A model generated the notes under the pieces. It did not search any database. It was not told the origin of the DNA and saw nothing but the letters and a program-made list of their open reading frames with translations. A program made the position numbers and the translations under genes. Below are positions 14,121 to 27,099 of a DNA stretch of 64,000 bases, piece after piece. The stretch spans positions 41,272,103-41,336,102 of the forward strand of contig OX243814.1 in assembly GCA_945859605.1 (NCBI GenBank), written 5' to 3'. Numbering within the stretch: position 1 is the stretch's first letter; every line of letters starts with the position of its first letter. This stretch comes from Lumbricus rubellus. Its lineage: Eukaryota > Annelida > Clitellata > Crassiclitellata > Lumbricidae.

Positions 14121-14438
14121 GAAAGAGGAAGTTTGGCTCTCTGTAAGTTTATGATATGGCTTTGGTGTCTCTGATGATCTGGATGTCGAAATCTATCTAT
14201 AGATGCAGTCGTCTCGATGTGAATCTGTTCTCTCAACAACTCTACAAATCTGTTTGTCCGTCTGTCTGTCTGTCTTTTTGTCTGTCTGTTTGCGTAGGTA
14301 AGTAATTAAAAACTCAAAAAATTACAAAGATTAAGACGAAGACAGATGATGCTGGATTGTATGATGACAAATGTGTATAATTGGACGTTCAAGGAAAACA
14401 GTTCATCATCGACATAGTCACGTGGAACATTTTTTAAC

Positions 14439-14550
<112 letters not shown>

Positions 14551-14892
14551 ATATGTGTATGTGTATGTGTGTGTATATAAACCAAATGCAGTAAATATAT
14601 AAGTACGTGTATGTTGTTATTGAATTGACATGTCAGCAAGACAAGACACATGCATGCTAGCATTTCATATAACATTATATGCAAATTATGTGGTTTGATT
14701 GCATAGATCGTGAATCCGTGATCATCTCTGCGTAAGCTTACTCTTAGGTTCTCTGACTTGACAGAATATCTAAAGATCTTTTTGTTCCTCACGTCAGGAC
14801 TGGCATGTCTCCATCCTGATGCTTTGCATGCATATAGAGGTACATGTATACATGCTATAGGGCCTACATGTAGGCATGGACTTCCACCATCC

Positions 14893-14960
14893 CAGTGGCG
14901 TAACAATCTAGGCGGGGGCCCGTGGACAATGGAGCTCGGGGGCCCCTATCTATTAACGAC
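14893..14960 (+). mobile_element. Single hAT-like terminus
   Basis: CAGTGGCGTAACAATCTAGG followed by ggcccgtgg and gggggcccc resembles hAT termini (compare 7497). No matching right end was found, so it is a fragment or a solo end. Confidence 0.4.
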
Positions 14961-14979
14961 ACTAAAGAGACTACACTGT

Positions 14980-15365
14980 AAAAAAAATCTCGTAAAATAA
15001 CGGTGAATTGCATGGCAACTTAGTTGCCATGCAATTCACCGTAATTATACGGGCGCCCGTAATCTCAATTACGGGTGACATCGTAAACTTACGATCAATC
15101 CCCGTTTTTTGTAACGGGAACTCCCCGTTTTATTCACGGCAACTCTCCTTATTTATGCGGAAAATTCCAGTATATTATACGGCAATTCAGCGTCTTTCAA
15201 CGGTGAATATCTGGTCTTTGACGGTGATTTTCACGGTGATTTGCCGTTATCAAACGGTAAATCGCCGGTAATTAACGTTATATTGTTACTTTTCTTACGG
15301 CGAATCGCCTTCTATTTACGATAGATTCGTTCTGCATCGACGGTGAATCACCGTCTATTAACGGG
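14980..15365. repeat. Degenerate ACGGTAAAT/CGCCGTT repeat block
   Basis: Many spaced variants of acggt-gaat, cggcaat and acgggaact occur on both strands after a cactgtaaaaaaaatc start. The appearance is that of a MITE or decayed minisatellite with alternating orientation. Confidence 0.55.
15001..15041. repeat. Perfect 41-nt palindrome
   Basis: Twenty-base arms, starting cggtgaattgcatggcaact, are separated by a single T. It lies at the start of a region (to about 15365) rich in variants of acggtgaatcgccgtt. Confidence 0.9.
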
Positions 15366-16308
15366 CTCTCCGTCCCCCTCCCTCTCCCTCCCTTTCAATC
15401 CTCTCTTCTCCCTTCGCCCCTATCCGTTTCCCTCCCTTTCCCCCCTCTCCGTCCCCTCCCTCTGTCTCATCTCCCCTCCCTCAGTCTCCCATCTCCCTTC
15501 CCTCCTCCCTCTCTCTCTCTCCACATGACTTCACAAAGTTGAAACAGAACTGGTAAGGACATTGAAATCAGATCTTAAACTGGAAATGCAGGTAGCATCA
15601 AACAAATCAACTGAATCAGAACTATTATTAAACACATTTTAAACATCCCAACTTCAAGAAACATCGACTAATGATCTGGCATTTCTGGAAAGAGAACAAT
15701 ACACGATGTTCATGCCATTGAACAGTGCGACATAATGCAAAGCTAGCCGTTATAATCTACAGACCTCGAGGCTATAGCACCATTATCATATTGCAAGAAG
15801 AATGAAGTCAGGATAATAACTGACAAAATAAAATTAAAAATTTTAACAGAAATGGGCAGGCTGAAGCAGACGAGTTATTCAACACTTTATTGATGAATAG
15901 CTTTGCTCAACAAAAACTCTTAACACACTCTCATTGTTAGTGCAAAAGAACAAACAGAATGCACAAAACAGTGCTGTAACATTGTTTATGCTGTGGAACA
16001 AGCATTAGAGTCATTGTCCATCGCTACAGGAGACCTGGCACATAATTTAGACTTCGTTGACTTCATACTTTTTGTGCCACGTGCAGAAGTGTGCTGCGAA
16101 AGAAAAACAAACAAACAACACAATCAGTCAAAGAAAAAATCACTAAATATTCCATAGGCAGAGATAGAGAGATAGGAACAGAGATCCAGAGGGTGAGAGA
16201 GATACATATAGCGAGAGATAGATAGAAAGAGAGACAGGGATAGAGAGAGAGACACAGAGAGAAAAATAAATAGACAGACAGAGCTAGAGAGTTAGATAGA
16301 GAGAGAGG

Positions 16309-16341
<33 letters not shown>

Positions 16342-16379
16342 TGAGAGAAAGAGAGTGAGAGAAAGAGACAAACAGGCTC

Positions 16380-17012
16380 TTAACGCTCGTGAATAAACTA
16401 GTGCACTTTGCGCTCGTGAATAAACTGATGCCCTTAACCCACGTGAATAAACTAAAACCTTTAGCACTCGTGAATAAACTAGTGCCCTTAACCCTCGTGA
16501 ATAAACAGAGGACCAAAACCCTCGTGAATAAACTGAGGCCCAAAGCGTTCGTATATAAACTACTGCCCTTAACCCTCGTGAATAAACTGAGGCCCTTAAC
16601 GCTCGTGAATAAACTGATGCCCTTAACCCACGTGAGAAAACTAAAAAATTTAGCGCTCGTGAATAAACAAGTGCCCTTAACCCTCGTGAATAAACAGAGG
16701 CCCTTAACCCTCATGAATAAACTAGTGCCCTTCGCGCTCGTGAAAAAACAAGTGCCCTTAACCCTCGTGAATAAACTGAGGCCCAAAGCGTTCGTCAATA
16801 AACTAGTGCCCTTAAACCTCGTGAATAAACTGAGGCCCTTAGCGCTCGTGAATAAACTAATGTCCTTAACCCTCGTGAAAAAACTGATGTCCTTAACCCT
16901 CGTGAATAAACTAGTGCCCTTAACCCTCGTGAATAACCTGAGGCCCTGAACCCTCGTGAATAAACTGAGGCCCTAAATCCTCGTGAACAAACTGAGGCTC
17001 TTAGCGCTCGTG
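16380..17012. repeat. 27-bp minisatellite, about 23 units
   Basis: The unit is ctcgtgaataaact + agtgcccttaac, with variants such as gaggcc and gcgctcgtg. Because 27 is a multiple of 3, both strands stay open and give false nine-residue repeat ORFs. Adjacent units differ by point changes, so the array is not freshly amplified. Confidence 0.95.
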
Positions 17013-19399
17013 AAAAAAGATAGACAGCTAGAGATATATATATACATATTACAATAAAATCAATGTTAATATACATTAAATAATTTCTTAAATACCATTT
17101 TTCTAGATGCAACGCTCCTCTAGCATGCGGAAAAGGAATCTGCTTTAGTAGCAAGACAGCACGAATTGTCAGTGCCACCACCACCTACAACAAAAACAAC
17201 AATAATAACAGCTATTTAAGAGCATTAGAGCACATGATTATGGGTAAGAAATGAAGTACTACACATCATCTGCAATAGAGGCCTCTAAAACTTACCATTG
17301 TTTGGCTAGTGCAAACTTCAGCACTGCTCTTTTAGAAGCAAATTGTGTTACAAAAGATTAATAGCAAAACAATATATGAAATAATTTATGCGAAGAAAAC
17401 ATGGATAGTTTATAAGTACTGCATGAATATTTTGATAATTGTATACTGTTGCTCAATGAAACCAAAGCATAAGGAGATATTTTTTAGGTTGCACATGATT
17501 AATTAAGGAAACTATCCCTGTAACACTTGCCCTGTAGAACTAGAGACACAAAATTACAATACATATTTGAGACATCCCGGAAATGGTTGCCATGCAGAAA
17601 CTTTACACAGGTCTTGGAACCTTACCAGTCGCTCAGTGTCATCAATTGCTACTTGGTCATGCTACAATGGCGCTTCATAAATGCATAACATTAATGAAGG
17701 CTATACCAACAATGTTTGGATAAAAATGAGATACTAACGATGCTTTCGAAGATGTAACCACACATAGTTATGGCCATCAACTTGTACAGCATTCTCAATT
17801 GCCAGAGTTCGTACAACATATCGACTTCTACAAACACAACTATTTTCAGTTAGTCATATCGCAGACCCTATGCAATGCCATGGCAATAATGAATATCAAT
17901 AGTGACTCCTCCCCCCCCCTTCAGTTCTTTCCATCATTGTATCTGGTGAGCTCTCATCATCCTTTTCTCATCCCAAAACCTGCCTTTTTTCTCACGGTTG
18001 CACACACTGGGAGCACGTCTGAAAGGCTCTTGCTGGGAAAAGTGCTTTATAAATGGCCAGATACAATACAATCTCTATAAGCACGTTACTTAACATTGCA
18101 CAAATATTTTAAAGAATTCATTGCAAGTGCAATTATAGATTAGTAAAGCACTGCAGTGACAGGAACTATACACGCATACATGTTGCTTGCTGTGCTAGAC
18201 AAATGCAACTAACTGTTATAATGCATCTATGAATAGCAAAACTGAATAAATGCACAAAAATAAATGTTGATGTCAATACCAATAATAAGCAATAAATATG
18301 AAATACCTACGACGCATGTCCATAATGCAACAGTTGCTGCGGCATGTTTGACCGTTTGACAGGTGCTGTCACCCTTCTAAAATTCCAGATTTTTTAAAAT
18401 CTGCATCGAGTCCTAAAAACAAAATGATTTCATTCAGTTAATTCCCAAAACATACAAAACACTAGATTGCAAGCTAAATCAGTTGAATGAAATGTTTTAA
18501 TAGAATTTTTTAGATTAATCGTTTCTTTCATATGTAACGAAACCGAACAAAAACAACATACTTTACTAGTCAGAAAACGAAAACTGACTCTGTCACCACC
18601 CCCAGAGCCACCATCAACATACTAATAATTTAGTACAAGCAATTGAAGGCTAGAACAGCAAACCATTAAGCCAGCCCTCCCTTAAACAAAGCAGAAATTG
18701 GTAAAACGTGATAAAAATAACTAACAATATCAGTTCTTGGTAATATAATATTAATAACAACAATAACACCACCACCAGCTACGTTGCATCTAATAATGAG
18801 ACTGACAGCAATACAACCGGCACCACGACAACCAAGACAACACAACATTGTGACCTCCAGTCCTCCACAAACAACAATATTTATAAATAGAAGAGCACTT
18901 CATCAGTGCAGCAATTATGGGGTTATGGGTAATAAATGTCAGCAAATATCATTTCTCAGCCTATGCAAAAGTCTGCATACAAGGGCAAATGATCAGTCTT
19001 CTCTTAAATAGTATACGGTCAGTGTACTCTTTATAGTCAAATTAAATAACGGTACACACAAGCCACAAATCTTAATAAAAGATTCTGCCAAGTGCTACAA
19101 AGAATCACAAATAATAACAACAGCAACAATGACAACAATAGCAACAATAATAGTAATAAAAATAATAATAAAACACACAAAACAGCTACAAGCATAATTT
19201 TTTTTAATCTGAGGGATCCTAGGTACCTCGGGTAAAAATAATAATATTAGCTCAGTAACAATAACAATGGATGCTAAACCTGGGACGAGGCCTTATTTCA
19301 CGGAGATTCGTTTATTAAGTCCTAAAATAATGTTTCCTCAGCAATCATTAAAATCTCTTGGAAAAACAATAACAATAATAATTTTTCTTAAATAAAATA

Positions 19400-19560
19400 C
19401 TATGCTCCAAATTGCAATGGTTAGCACATCAGACCTTAATAGGTCAGGGCTAAAATCCAAACATAGCCAAAGAACTTGTTCAAGATTTCAGTTCCCGCAA
19501 AACCCCTGGTCAACTTAGATGAAACGAGTAAACTGTCAATCAAAAGTAATTAATTAAATT
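19400..19560 (+). mobile_element. Degenerate tRNA-like SINE
   Basis: Has ggttagcacatcagacc and ggtcagggctaaaatcc (box A/B-like), then agccaaagaacttgttc and a tail. Related to the copy at 19590. Confidence 0.5.
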
Positions 19561-19589
19561 AAATTAATAATATTAATAATAATAATGTA

Positions 19590-19800
19590 GATACTTTTAA
19601 TGCAGTAGTAAGCACACTGGACTGTCGACTATTAGGTTAGGGCTCAAGCCTTTACACAGCCAAAAAATAACTTGTTCCAGATTTCTATTCATTCCGAAGC
19701 CCTTGCCAAGTCTGATAAATGCGTACACTGTTGGTGGGTAGATGAGACGGTGAGGGAGAGAATTGGGCACCTGCCCCGTATGCCAAGGCTGACAAAGCTG
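19590..19800 (+). mobile_element. Degenerate tRNA-like SINE, related copy
   Basis: Has agtaagcacactggactgtcg and gttagggctcaagcc, then acagccaaaaaataacttgttc like the copy at 19400. The 3' part (gagggagagaattgggcacctgcc) occurs inverted near 11705-11745, marking another fragment. Confidence 0.5.
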
Positions 19801-22377
19801 GAGAAATTTGTACCAGCTTTGACCAGTTCAACACCCACCTTAACGAATTAATGACAACGTGCCTGACTAAACAAATTCTACATATACTTTGACTAAAACT
19901 GGTAGTTTTTATTTCCACAATTTAATTGAACTGATTAGACAATTTGCTACTCAAATACCGTAATCATGTGCAACTAGTGACTCACTAACTCACATGGCGG
20001 AAGAATTTGACAGGATAGAGCACAGACTGATTTGTCCGTTTCCACCAAGGACAAAGTCAACGATATCGTAGAACCGTAGAACAAACTCCGTTGAAAATGT
20101 TCATAGTTTCCAGGAAATTCAACCCAGAATATGACTGAAAACACATGAAAAGTACAAAAATTCAATGAATGTTTGGAAATCATTAAAAACCTATAAAACA
20201 AAATAATATAGCATCAGGGACTGATTAAGAAATGTGGGGCCTTGTTCAATAAAGCTGTGGGTGCCACAACCTTACAGAAGCACAACAAAATGACACAAAA
20301 AAGTTTTGTATTCAAAGACAATACGTATATTATTGTTACTTTTGTTTTTACAATATCATCAGGCCTTTTAACATTCCAGTCTAGTTTAAAAGCAGGCCTA
20401 TGCATCTTTCACGGATTAGGAATTTTAAAATTATTCATGGTCAGACATTTTCTTCTAACCAGAGCAAAGACAGTGCACTCGCAGAAGCAAACACTGCATT
20501 AACTATATTATATGCCCCAAAAAAATTCTTGGGAGGGAAAATTTCTGGCAGTCTTGCGGCTAAATAACGACTAGGTCAAATGGTTTTTACCAGGGCATTG
20601 ATTTTCCATGCTGTAGAGCCGCCACTGATTGGAAACTAACATATTTTAGCGCTTACGCCCAGTAGTTATACCCTGGCTCAAGCTCCATCCTAATTATGTG
20701 AGCTTTTTCACCCCGTCTTCTGACTTTGTCTGGTTATGGAAACTGCAATAAGAGCTTCACACATGCGCAAAAGTTGTAGCCTATGTTAAAGCACAAGTAT
20801 TCGAAAATTTGGCAATTTGTTGTTCAGAGATTTTTAAAATTATAATTAACAATGATGAAAATATATTCCTATTGCATGTGCGGAGCCCCTAAAGTGTGGA
20901 CCTCTGTTCGGCCGAAGATGTCGAACATACCATTAATCCGACCCCGAAGCATGCAGTCTTCCATTTAGGCAACATAACGCACGCACGCTTGTAAACCACC
21001 ATAAGTTCATACATAACAGACAATTTCCGTGCCCATATTAATTCGCCATACCGCAAAATATGGGAATATGTCCTGTGAACTTACGAATAAAATTACCTAC
21101 TTGATTAAGTTGATTTATCAGAATTTTCCCGAAATTGATAACCGCCCATGTCATCCGCCATCATAGAAAGGAAGTACTTCCGGCATCTTCGTCCCAGCAA
21201 GATCAAGGCTTCCGCACAACCGTTCAATGCAATATAAATTGTATAGCGCAATATCACCGCATCTGACAACTGTAATAAGGCCGAAAAATCATATTGTTAC
21301 AATTATTGGCCATCATTTATTCAACCCGATACTGTATCAATCATGTATATTTAGCTACCCTCTGGCAATAATGACTAATTTTCATATTAAGAACAGTTAA
21401 GCGCCTGACATAGTCAGAGCTGGAGTAGGCGACCAGATAAAAAAAGTAGCCTATGGAATTAATTCAGTTAGCGGTTATTAGCCAACTATGGTTTTCGGTC
21501 TCTAATTAATTGCATTAGACTATCCTTCAAAGTATTTTTGATAGACTTAATTTAACCTAACTTTTTTCGAAATAAATAAATTTGCATGGCAAATATTATT
21601 AAAGAAAATCAATAGGGTCAATTCTCAATTAGGCCTAAATGAAGTTGCAACCATCTTCATCGCTAAAAAGCAAGTAAGCCGGCTAGAAACCATATTAGAG
21701 TTACATGATAAAAAACATTTCTACAATTTCATGTTAAATGGCAATTTCGTATAAACTTAAATATTCATGCACCCAATTACAATGCCAGGTTTTTAACCTT
21801 GCTGCACTTAAAAATGACCGTGCATCAGGCGCACGCAGAAACTAAATATTAGAATTAGGCTTATTATAATTATGCTGAAGCCCAAATAATTCCGAGTTGT
21901 GTCAAGAATCGCATGCAGCATTGTTCACAAGGGAAACGCATATCACAAGATATATGGAGACAGGTCAAAGGTTTTACTGGGGCAAGGTAAAGACCCATCT
22001 TGATCACGGCCAATAATTAGTCTGAACAGAATCTGCAAAGAGAAAACCAGTTCCCGGTCAAGATTCAAAGCGTCAGATTGGCTAAAGGACAGTTTTCAGT
22101 TCCTAGCAAAAGACCGGTGCACTAGGCCAGCTGCTAGAGAAGACAGGTCAAAATCCGGTGAGATGAACTTAATGTGTGGATCCTTTCTTAAGTCACATTT
22201 TAGTCATGCATATCGGCGATTACATTAAATTGTTCCTGTCACAATCTTGTTTGCTTATGTAGGCCTATGCGTTCGTCCTATGCTATGTACGGCTCATTAA
22301 CGTGTCAGATGCTGTGAATGAAAGCTACCTGCATTCAAATTAATGTGTTTGCAGTTAAAATTAATTTCAGTTACAAG

Positions 22378-22590
22378 TTCACAAAATTGAGTGACATAAG
22401 TTAAAAGTATATATGAAAATAATTTACAAAATTATTGTTGGCATGGGTTTCGAACCCACAACTTCCACTCAAAGGGCGGCATCTCGACCAATGAGCTAAG
22501 GTGCACGTGCGTGTAAGCTAAAACTAAAGCCGCTATTGAAGCTGCTTGAAGAGAAGCATAATAATCGCTAAGTTTTGTTCAATGTCAATT
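22378..22590 (-). mobile_element. tRNA-derived SINE, copy 1
   Basis: The minus strand starts near a tRNA-like head with box A TTAGCTCATTGGTCGAGA and box B GGGTTCGAAACCC. The acceptor stem does not pair, so it is not a working tRNA gene. Flanking unit parts (gccgctattgaagctgcttg, gtgacataagttaaaagtat) are shared with the copy at 22806. Confidence 0.75.
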
Positions 22591-22805
22591 TACCCACCTC
22601 TCCGTTATCATAAAAAATATTAGCTAAATGGCACGCACGGTAAATGCGTATTAAAAATCATAGTAATACCCTCACTGAACGCTGGAGTCATTTCAAAGGA
22701 GACTAGTGTTATAATTGTGTCTCCGGACTTGCGCGACAGTTTTACCATAATTGTAGGGTCTATATTTTACATTTAGGCCTATCTAACTCTTAGTTGGCCT
22801 AGTAC

Positions 22806-23024
22806 ACACAATTCAGTGACATAAGTAAGTTAAAAGTATATCTGGAAAAATTAAGAAAAAATTGAGTAGTCGCATGGGTTTCGAACCCACGACTTCCCAT
22901 TCAAAGGGCGGCATCTCGAACAATGAGCTAAAGTGCAGATATGTGCAAGCTGATATTAAGGCCGCTATTGAAGCTGCTTGTATAGAACCATATTAATCGC
23001 TAAGTTTTGCTCAATTTAAAGTTG
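22806..23024 (-). mobile_element. tRNA-derived SINE, copy 2
   Basis: Same orientation and structure as the copy at 22378, about 430 bp away, with several substitutions and small indels. Both are minus-strand RNA polymerase III-type heads with the same tail. Confidence 0.75.
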
Positions 23025-24331
23025 CTGATTGATAGTCTAAAAAATTTAAAGGTTTATGCTTATCATATGCTCGATTAGCCTAGGCTAGATTTTGCATTTT
23101 TAGTCCTCTGTGTGGGAAATCTACAACTTTTATTAGGCCCTTGCGTGGTGACAACCGTTTGTTCGGGGTTTTTCCACAATCGATGTATTAATGCGCAGTC
23201 CACACTGTGCAATGCGGCTCTGTGCAATGTTACTAGTTTCTAATAACTAAATTCCACTTATACTTTCACATGTGGACAAATTTAAATAATGAAACTAAAT
23301 CCTTAGTCACTCGTTATATTTATTTGGTTACTTTTAGGACTAAAGGTAGCTATTATAAAGCCGAGAACTGAGATCTATTTTTTTCGATGCTGCCATACAA
23401 ATCTATTCTGTGAGCAAATGTCTCAAAAACGAGTGTTTCACCCTAAAATGAACGGGGGCGTCGCCGCGAAGGGGTTTAGGGGCAACTGGCCGCTTTTTAG
23501 CGGGAAATAGACGTACTAAAACGAGTACCCCACCCCTTTTTAACGGTTTTTTGGAACAGTGTATTTACAATTCTTATAATATGGCTAATTAAAACAAGAC
23601 AACTACACATGTAATTATTGTTCCGATAAAGTACATACAAATTATTTTTGGTTGAGCAGCTTGGGGGGCCCTTTGAACCTGGGGGCCCGTGGATTTTGTC
23701 CACCTTCATTACACTGCACCATCCGTTGGCTTCGCTTTTCTCTCTCGTAGGCTACAGTGCAACACATAACAGTACGATGCAATTCAATGCAATACAAAAA
23801 AAATGCAATGCAATAGAATCCAATACGATATTAGGCCTATAAAAAAAATATCCATTGCGCTTAGTTCAGCTATATAACATATATTATTAGATGCTACAGT
23901 TGACATCAATGGCACTGAGAATATCCCGATAATATCGAGACAGAATCCTTGCATACTTCAGGTCCAGTGAATAACCTGGTGACTCCTCAATATTATGGCG
24001 CTGTATAAAGCTCGAGATTACAATTACGATACATTACATTTTACTCACATGCAGGTCGTTGCAGGTCTGACCTTATTGAATCAACTTGTCTATTATTAGA
24101 ACAGCTGCAGGCTTTCCGAGTTCGTGTTAATCCTATTTATATCCGAATGGTGACGACTGCTTTCCTTATTTATAATACATCCAAAACCATTGTGACTCAC
24201 CAATTAGTGATAAAGGCATTTTTGCTGTGTTTTGCTTGTGTACTATGTCCCCCGACTGCATGCATGCTTAATGCTTATACGTATCCTCTGTCTATATTTG
24301 GCCACATTGCCTGCTCTGCTATTTCCTAGAT

Positions 24332-24690
24332 CAGCGGTTCCCAACCCGTGGCCCGCGGGCCAAAAGTGGCCCGCCAGGCCTAAAAAATGGCCCGCCAGGC
24401 TTCAAAGATGGCCCTCATCTCTCGATGAATTAACAAAATATTCGAAAAAATTGACAAATTTGTCAGGATGGAACATATAATTATTTTATATTACTAATTA
24501 TTTTATATTGACGTCTATAAATAACATAATTTATTTTTATTTTTATTCAATTATAATAATTTATGTGCTTTTAGTCGATTAAATTTTAGCATTGTGGCCC
24601 CCTAATGTTATTTAACTATGAAAAAGTGGCCCGCTTGTCCTCCAACTTAGAAAAAGTGGCCCTAAGGTCCAAAAAGGTTGGGAACCACTG
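24332..24690. mobile_element. hAT-type MITE, 359 bp
   Basis: Left end CAGCGGTTCCCAACC and right end GGTTGGGAACCACTG are inverted repeats. A perfect 8-bp duplication, tcctagat, flanks the element (24324-24331 and 24691-24698). Repeated subterminal motifs of the type agtggcccgc are present. Non-coding. Confidence 0.93.
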
Positions 24691-24699
24691 TCCTAGATA

Positions 24700-24855
24700 C
24701 TTTTGTATTCGTTGTTCTAATGTATCTCTATATAACTCTGTCTGTCTGCCTGTTCCTCTGTGCAACTTTGACTTTGTATCCATGTCTCTCATGTCTGTTT
24801 CTTTGTCTGTCTGCCTGTATTGTGTACAGAGGATATACATGCTCTCTCTCACTCT

Positions 24856-24889
<34 letters not shown>

Positions 24890-27099
24890 CTGTCTGTTTC
24901 TGTCTGTCTTTCTGTCTGTATGTCTCTCTCTCTTTCGTTACCACTATAGTGCAACGTGAAAATAGCTTTCTCGCTTTCTCTGTTACTGTGCCTCTGTGTT
25001 TCGTTTTCTAAACTAACCTTATAATATTGACGCCGTAGCATCAAATGTGCTATGTAATTATACTATAGTTATTTAACGAGCTGTAGGCTATACCTCGGAG
25101 CATGAAGGTGGGTGAGAAGTTATCTCTCTTGCAGCCTGAGCTTGCCACCAACAGTTTGTATGCTCGCTAAGCTCGTTTAAATATAAGAGTTGGCTATCAT
25201 GATAGAGGGCGCAGGAGGACAGGAATCTTTCAGCTCTGCGGACTCTCCATAACTCAACCATGAAATAAAACTATGTTGTGAAATTAGTTTGAACTTGAAT
25301 GTTTTGCGCTTACTTTTTTCAGCTATAGATACCATAATAATTATGTTTGCATGTATGTATGTCTGTCTGCTTGTCTGTGTGTGTGTCTGTCTGTCTGACT
25401 GTCTGTCTGTCTCCCTGACTGCCTCGCAGTTTTATGCCTGAGTTTTTGTATAAGTATAATGTCCGTTTGTCTGCACGATTCGTTTCTATCACCTCAAACA
25501 TAAATCTTTATCCCCATTATTTTAAGTCCTCTTCAGTTTGTTTGTTTGTATGTACTTGTGTGTCTGTCTGCTGTAGTCGTCCTTGTTCCTCTTCGTCTGG
25601 TTGTGGCTTCTGTAATCTTATCTGACCGTGCAATGAGGAGTATTTAATATGGAACATTAGCTGCAGTGGAATAATAGTCGCTTGAGTGGGGAGACCGACG
25701 AGTGTCCCATATAGACTGCAGGGCGGTGCACGAGTGAGCGGAAAGGAGGGGAGAGGCTGAGGGAAAGGGGAGAGAAACAGAGAGAGGCAGAGAGAGGTAG
25801 AGAGAGAGGAGAGAAAGAGACAGGGAGGGCAGGGAGAGAGAGAGAGAGAAGAAAGAGAGGCATGATGCAGGAAGAGGCAACGAGGGAGAGAGAGGTAGGC
25901 AAAGAGAGAGGGTAGGCACACAGAGAGAGACGAGAGAGAGAGGCAGGGAGAGACAAGGAGGGACAGGAAAGTATACCTAACTATAGGCATATACAAACAC
26001 GGGCATGGTGGAAAGAGGAGACGCTAAATGGGCACACGCGTAAAAACCGCGAAGGCTTATAACGACATGGAGGAGAGGGAGAGGGAACAGGAGAGGGTGA
26101 GAGAGAGAGGGAGAGAGAGGGGAGACGGAGAAGGAGAGGGAGACGGAGACGGAGACGGAGAGCAGAGCAGAGCAGAGGAAAGGAGAGCAGAAGAGAGGAA
26201 AGGAAAGGAAAGGAGTGGAGAGAAGACTAGCCGAGGGGAGAGGCTGTGTCATAACGCTCTCTCCTCCTTTCTCCAGGCTTTCTACTGGAAACGAGAGTGC
26301 ATAGCTTGGTGATAATTTCGGTTAGATTCTTAGGAGGATTATTGGAGAAGAGAGGATAGGAGCGGAAGGCATATGATATGAACACAGCAAGACACGAGAG
26401 TAAAAATATAGGCAAACAGAGCGGTGGGAAAGGTACAAAGAGGAGGAGGAGGATGGAGACAAAGGGATATGGCTTTGATGACAGACGCAAGAAGACAGGA
26501 AACCGTAAAAAAAGAGAAGACAGACAAGGACAAACAAGGACAAGCACACAGGGAAATGCGACAGAGACAGACAGACACAGAGAGACACAGAGAAACATAC
26601 AGAGAGCGACAGCACCACTCGGTACAGACGCACACAGTTGACCAATGACAGCCAACAGCCATCTCTCCTCCCTCCCCCTTTTTTCTAACCACCCCACCCA
26701 ACCCCGCCTCAATCAGTCAGCCCAGCCCAGACAGGCTCGGTCAAAAACCCCACACACGGTCTTTTTCTAAGTATGTCTCCGTCTCTCTCTTTTACCCTGT
26801 CCTCTGTGTTTGGCCATACCTATGCGTGTCTTTCTTTCAAAAACGAAGCCTGCGGCCTCCTACAGCCAACCAGCCGGCCAGCCACCGACCCAGCGTGCGT
26901 AAGTACGACTTATGAATGAACGAACGGCCGATGTGGGGCCTCTGGCCTGCGAGCCTTCAGTCATAGTTTACGCTGCGGCTCCACCACACTTGCAATACAC
27001 AACTCGCATCGGCACGGTACGGGCAAGTGAGAGAGAGAAAGAGAGAGGGTTTGCAGCTCCCCTTGGACGTACTTCGGCTGTAATTATTGTTGTTACGAG
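24700..27099. other. Low-complexity region upstream of the candidate Ets promoter
   Basis: Mostly tgtc, GA and CT simple sequence; the ORFs are repetitive Ser/Leu or Glu/Arg artefacts. No gene is supported. Confidence 0.55.
25730..26230. repeat. GA-rich low-complexity tract
   Basis: Purine-rich agag/gggag/cggaga variants; CT-rich on the other strand. Similar tracts: 15365-15525 (CT) and 16150-16375 (GA). Confidence 0.9.

Larger units (their letters stand above)
15530..24320. other. AT-rich gene-free stretch
   Basis: Apart from the GA tract, minisatellite and SINEs listed, it holds AAT/AAC-rich low complexity (19095-19190) and a possible L2-like tail at about 17990-18080 (gggagcacgtctgaaagg, gtgctttataaatgg). 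No exon is supported. Confidence 0.5.

Noticed and set aside
12871..14239. Long minus-strand ORFs rich in Ser-Gln-Ser-Val and Cys-Leu-Ser-Val (up to 376 codons)
   Set aside because: They are translations of GACT/GACA simple repeats, open in several frames at once.
16292..16949. Nine-residue repeat ORFs on both strands
   Set aside because: They are a by-product of the 27-bp minisatellite; no non-repeat coding sequence, start context or splice structure.
16380..17012. CRISPR-like regular repeat
   Set aside because: Units are contiguous with no spacers, and the genome is eukaryotic.
20213..20622. Possible hAT element ending in gccgccactg
   Set aside because: Only the right end resembles a terminus; no matching left end or 8-bp duplication.
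22440..22505. Possible functional tRNA gene
   Set aside because: Box A and B and a T-arm are visible, but the acceptor stem does not pair and a second diverged copy shares long non-tRNA flanks, so it is a SINE.
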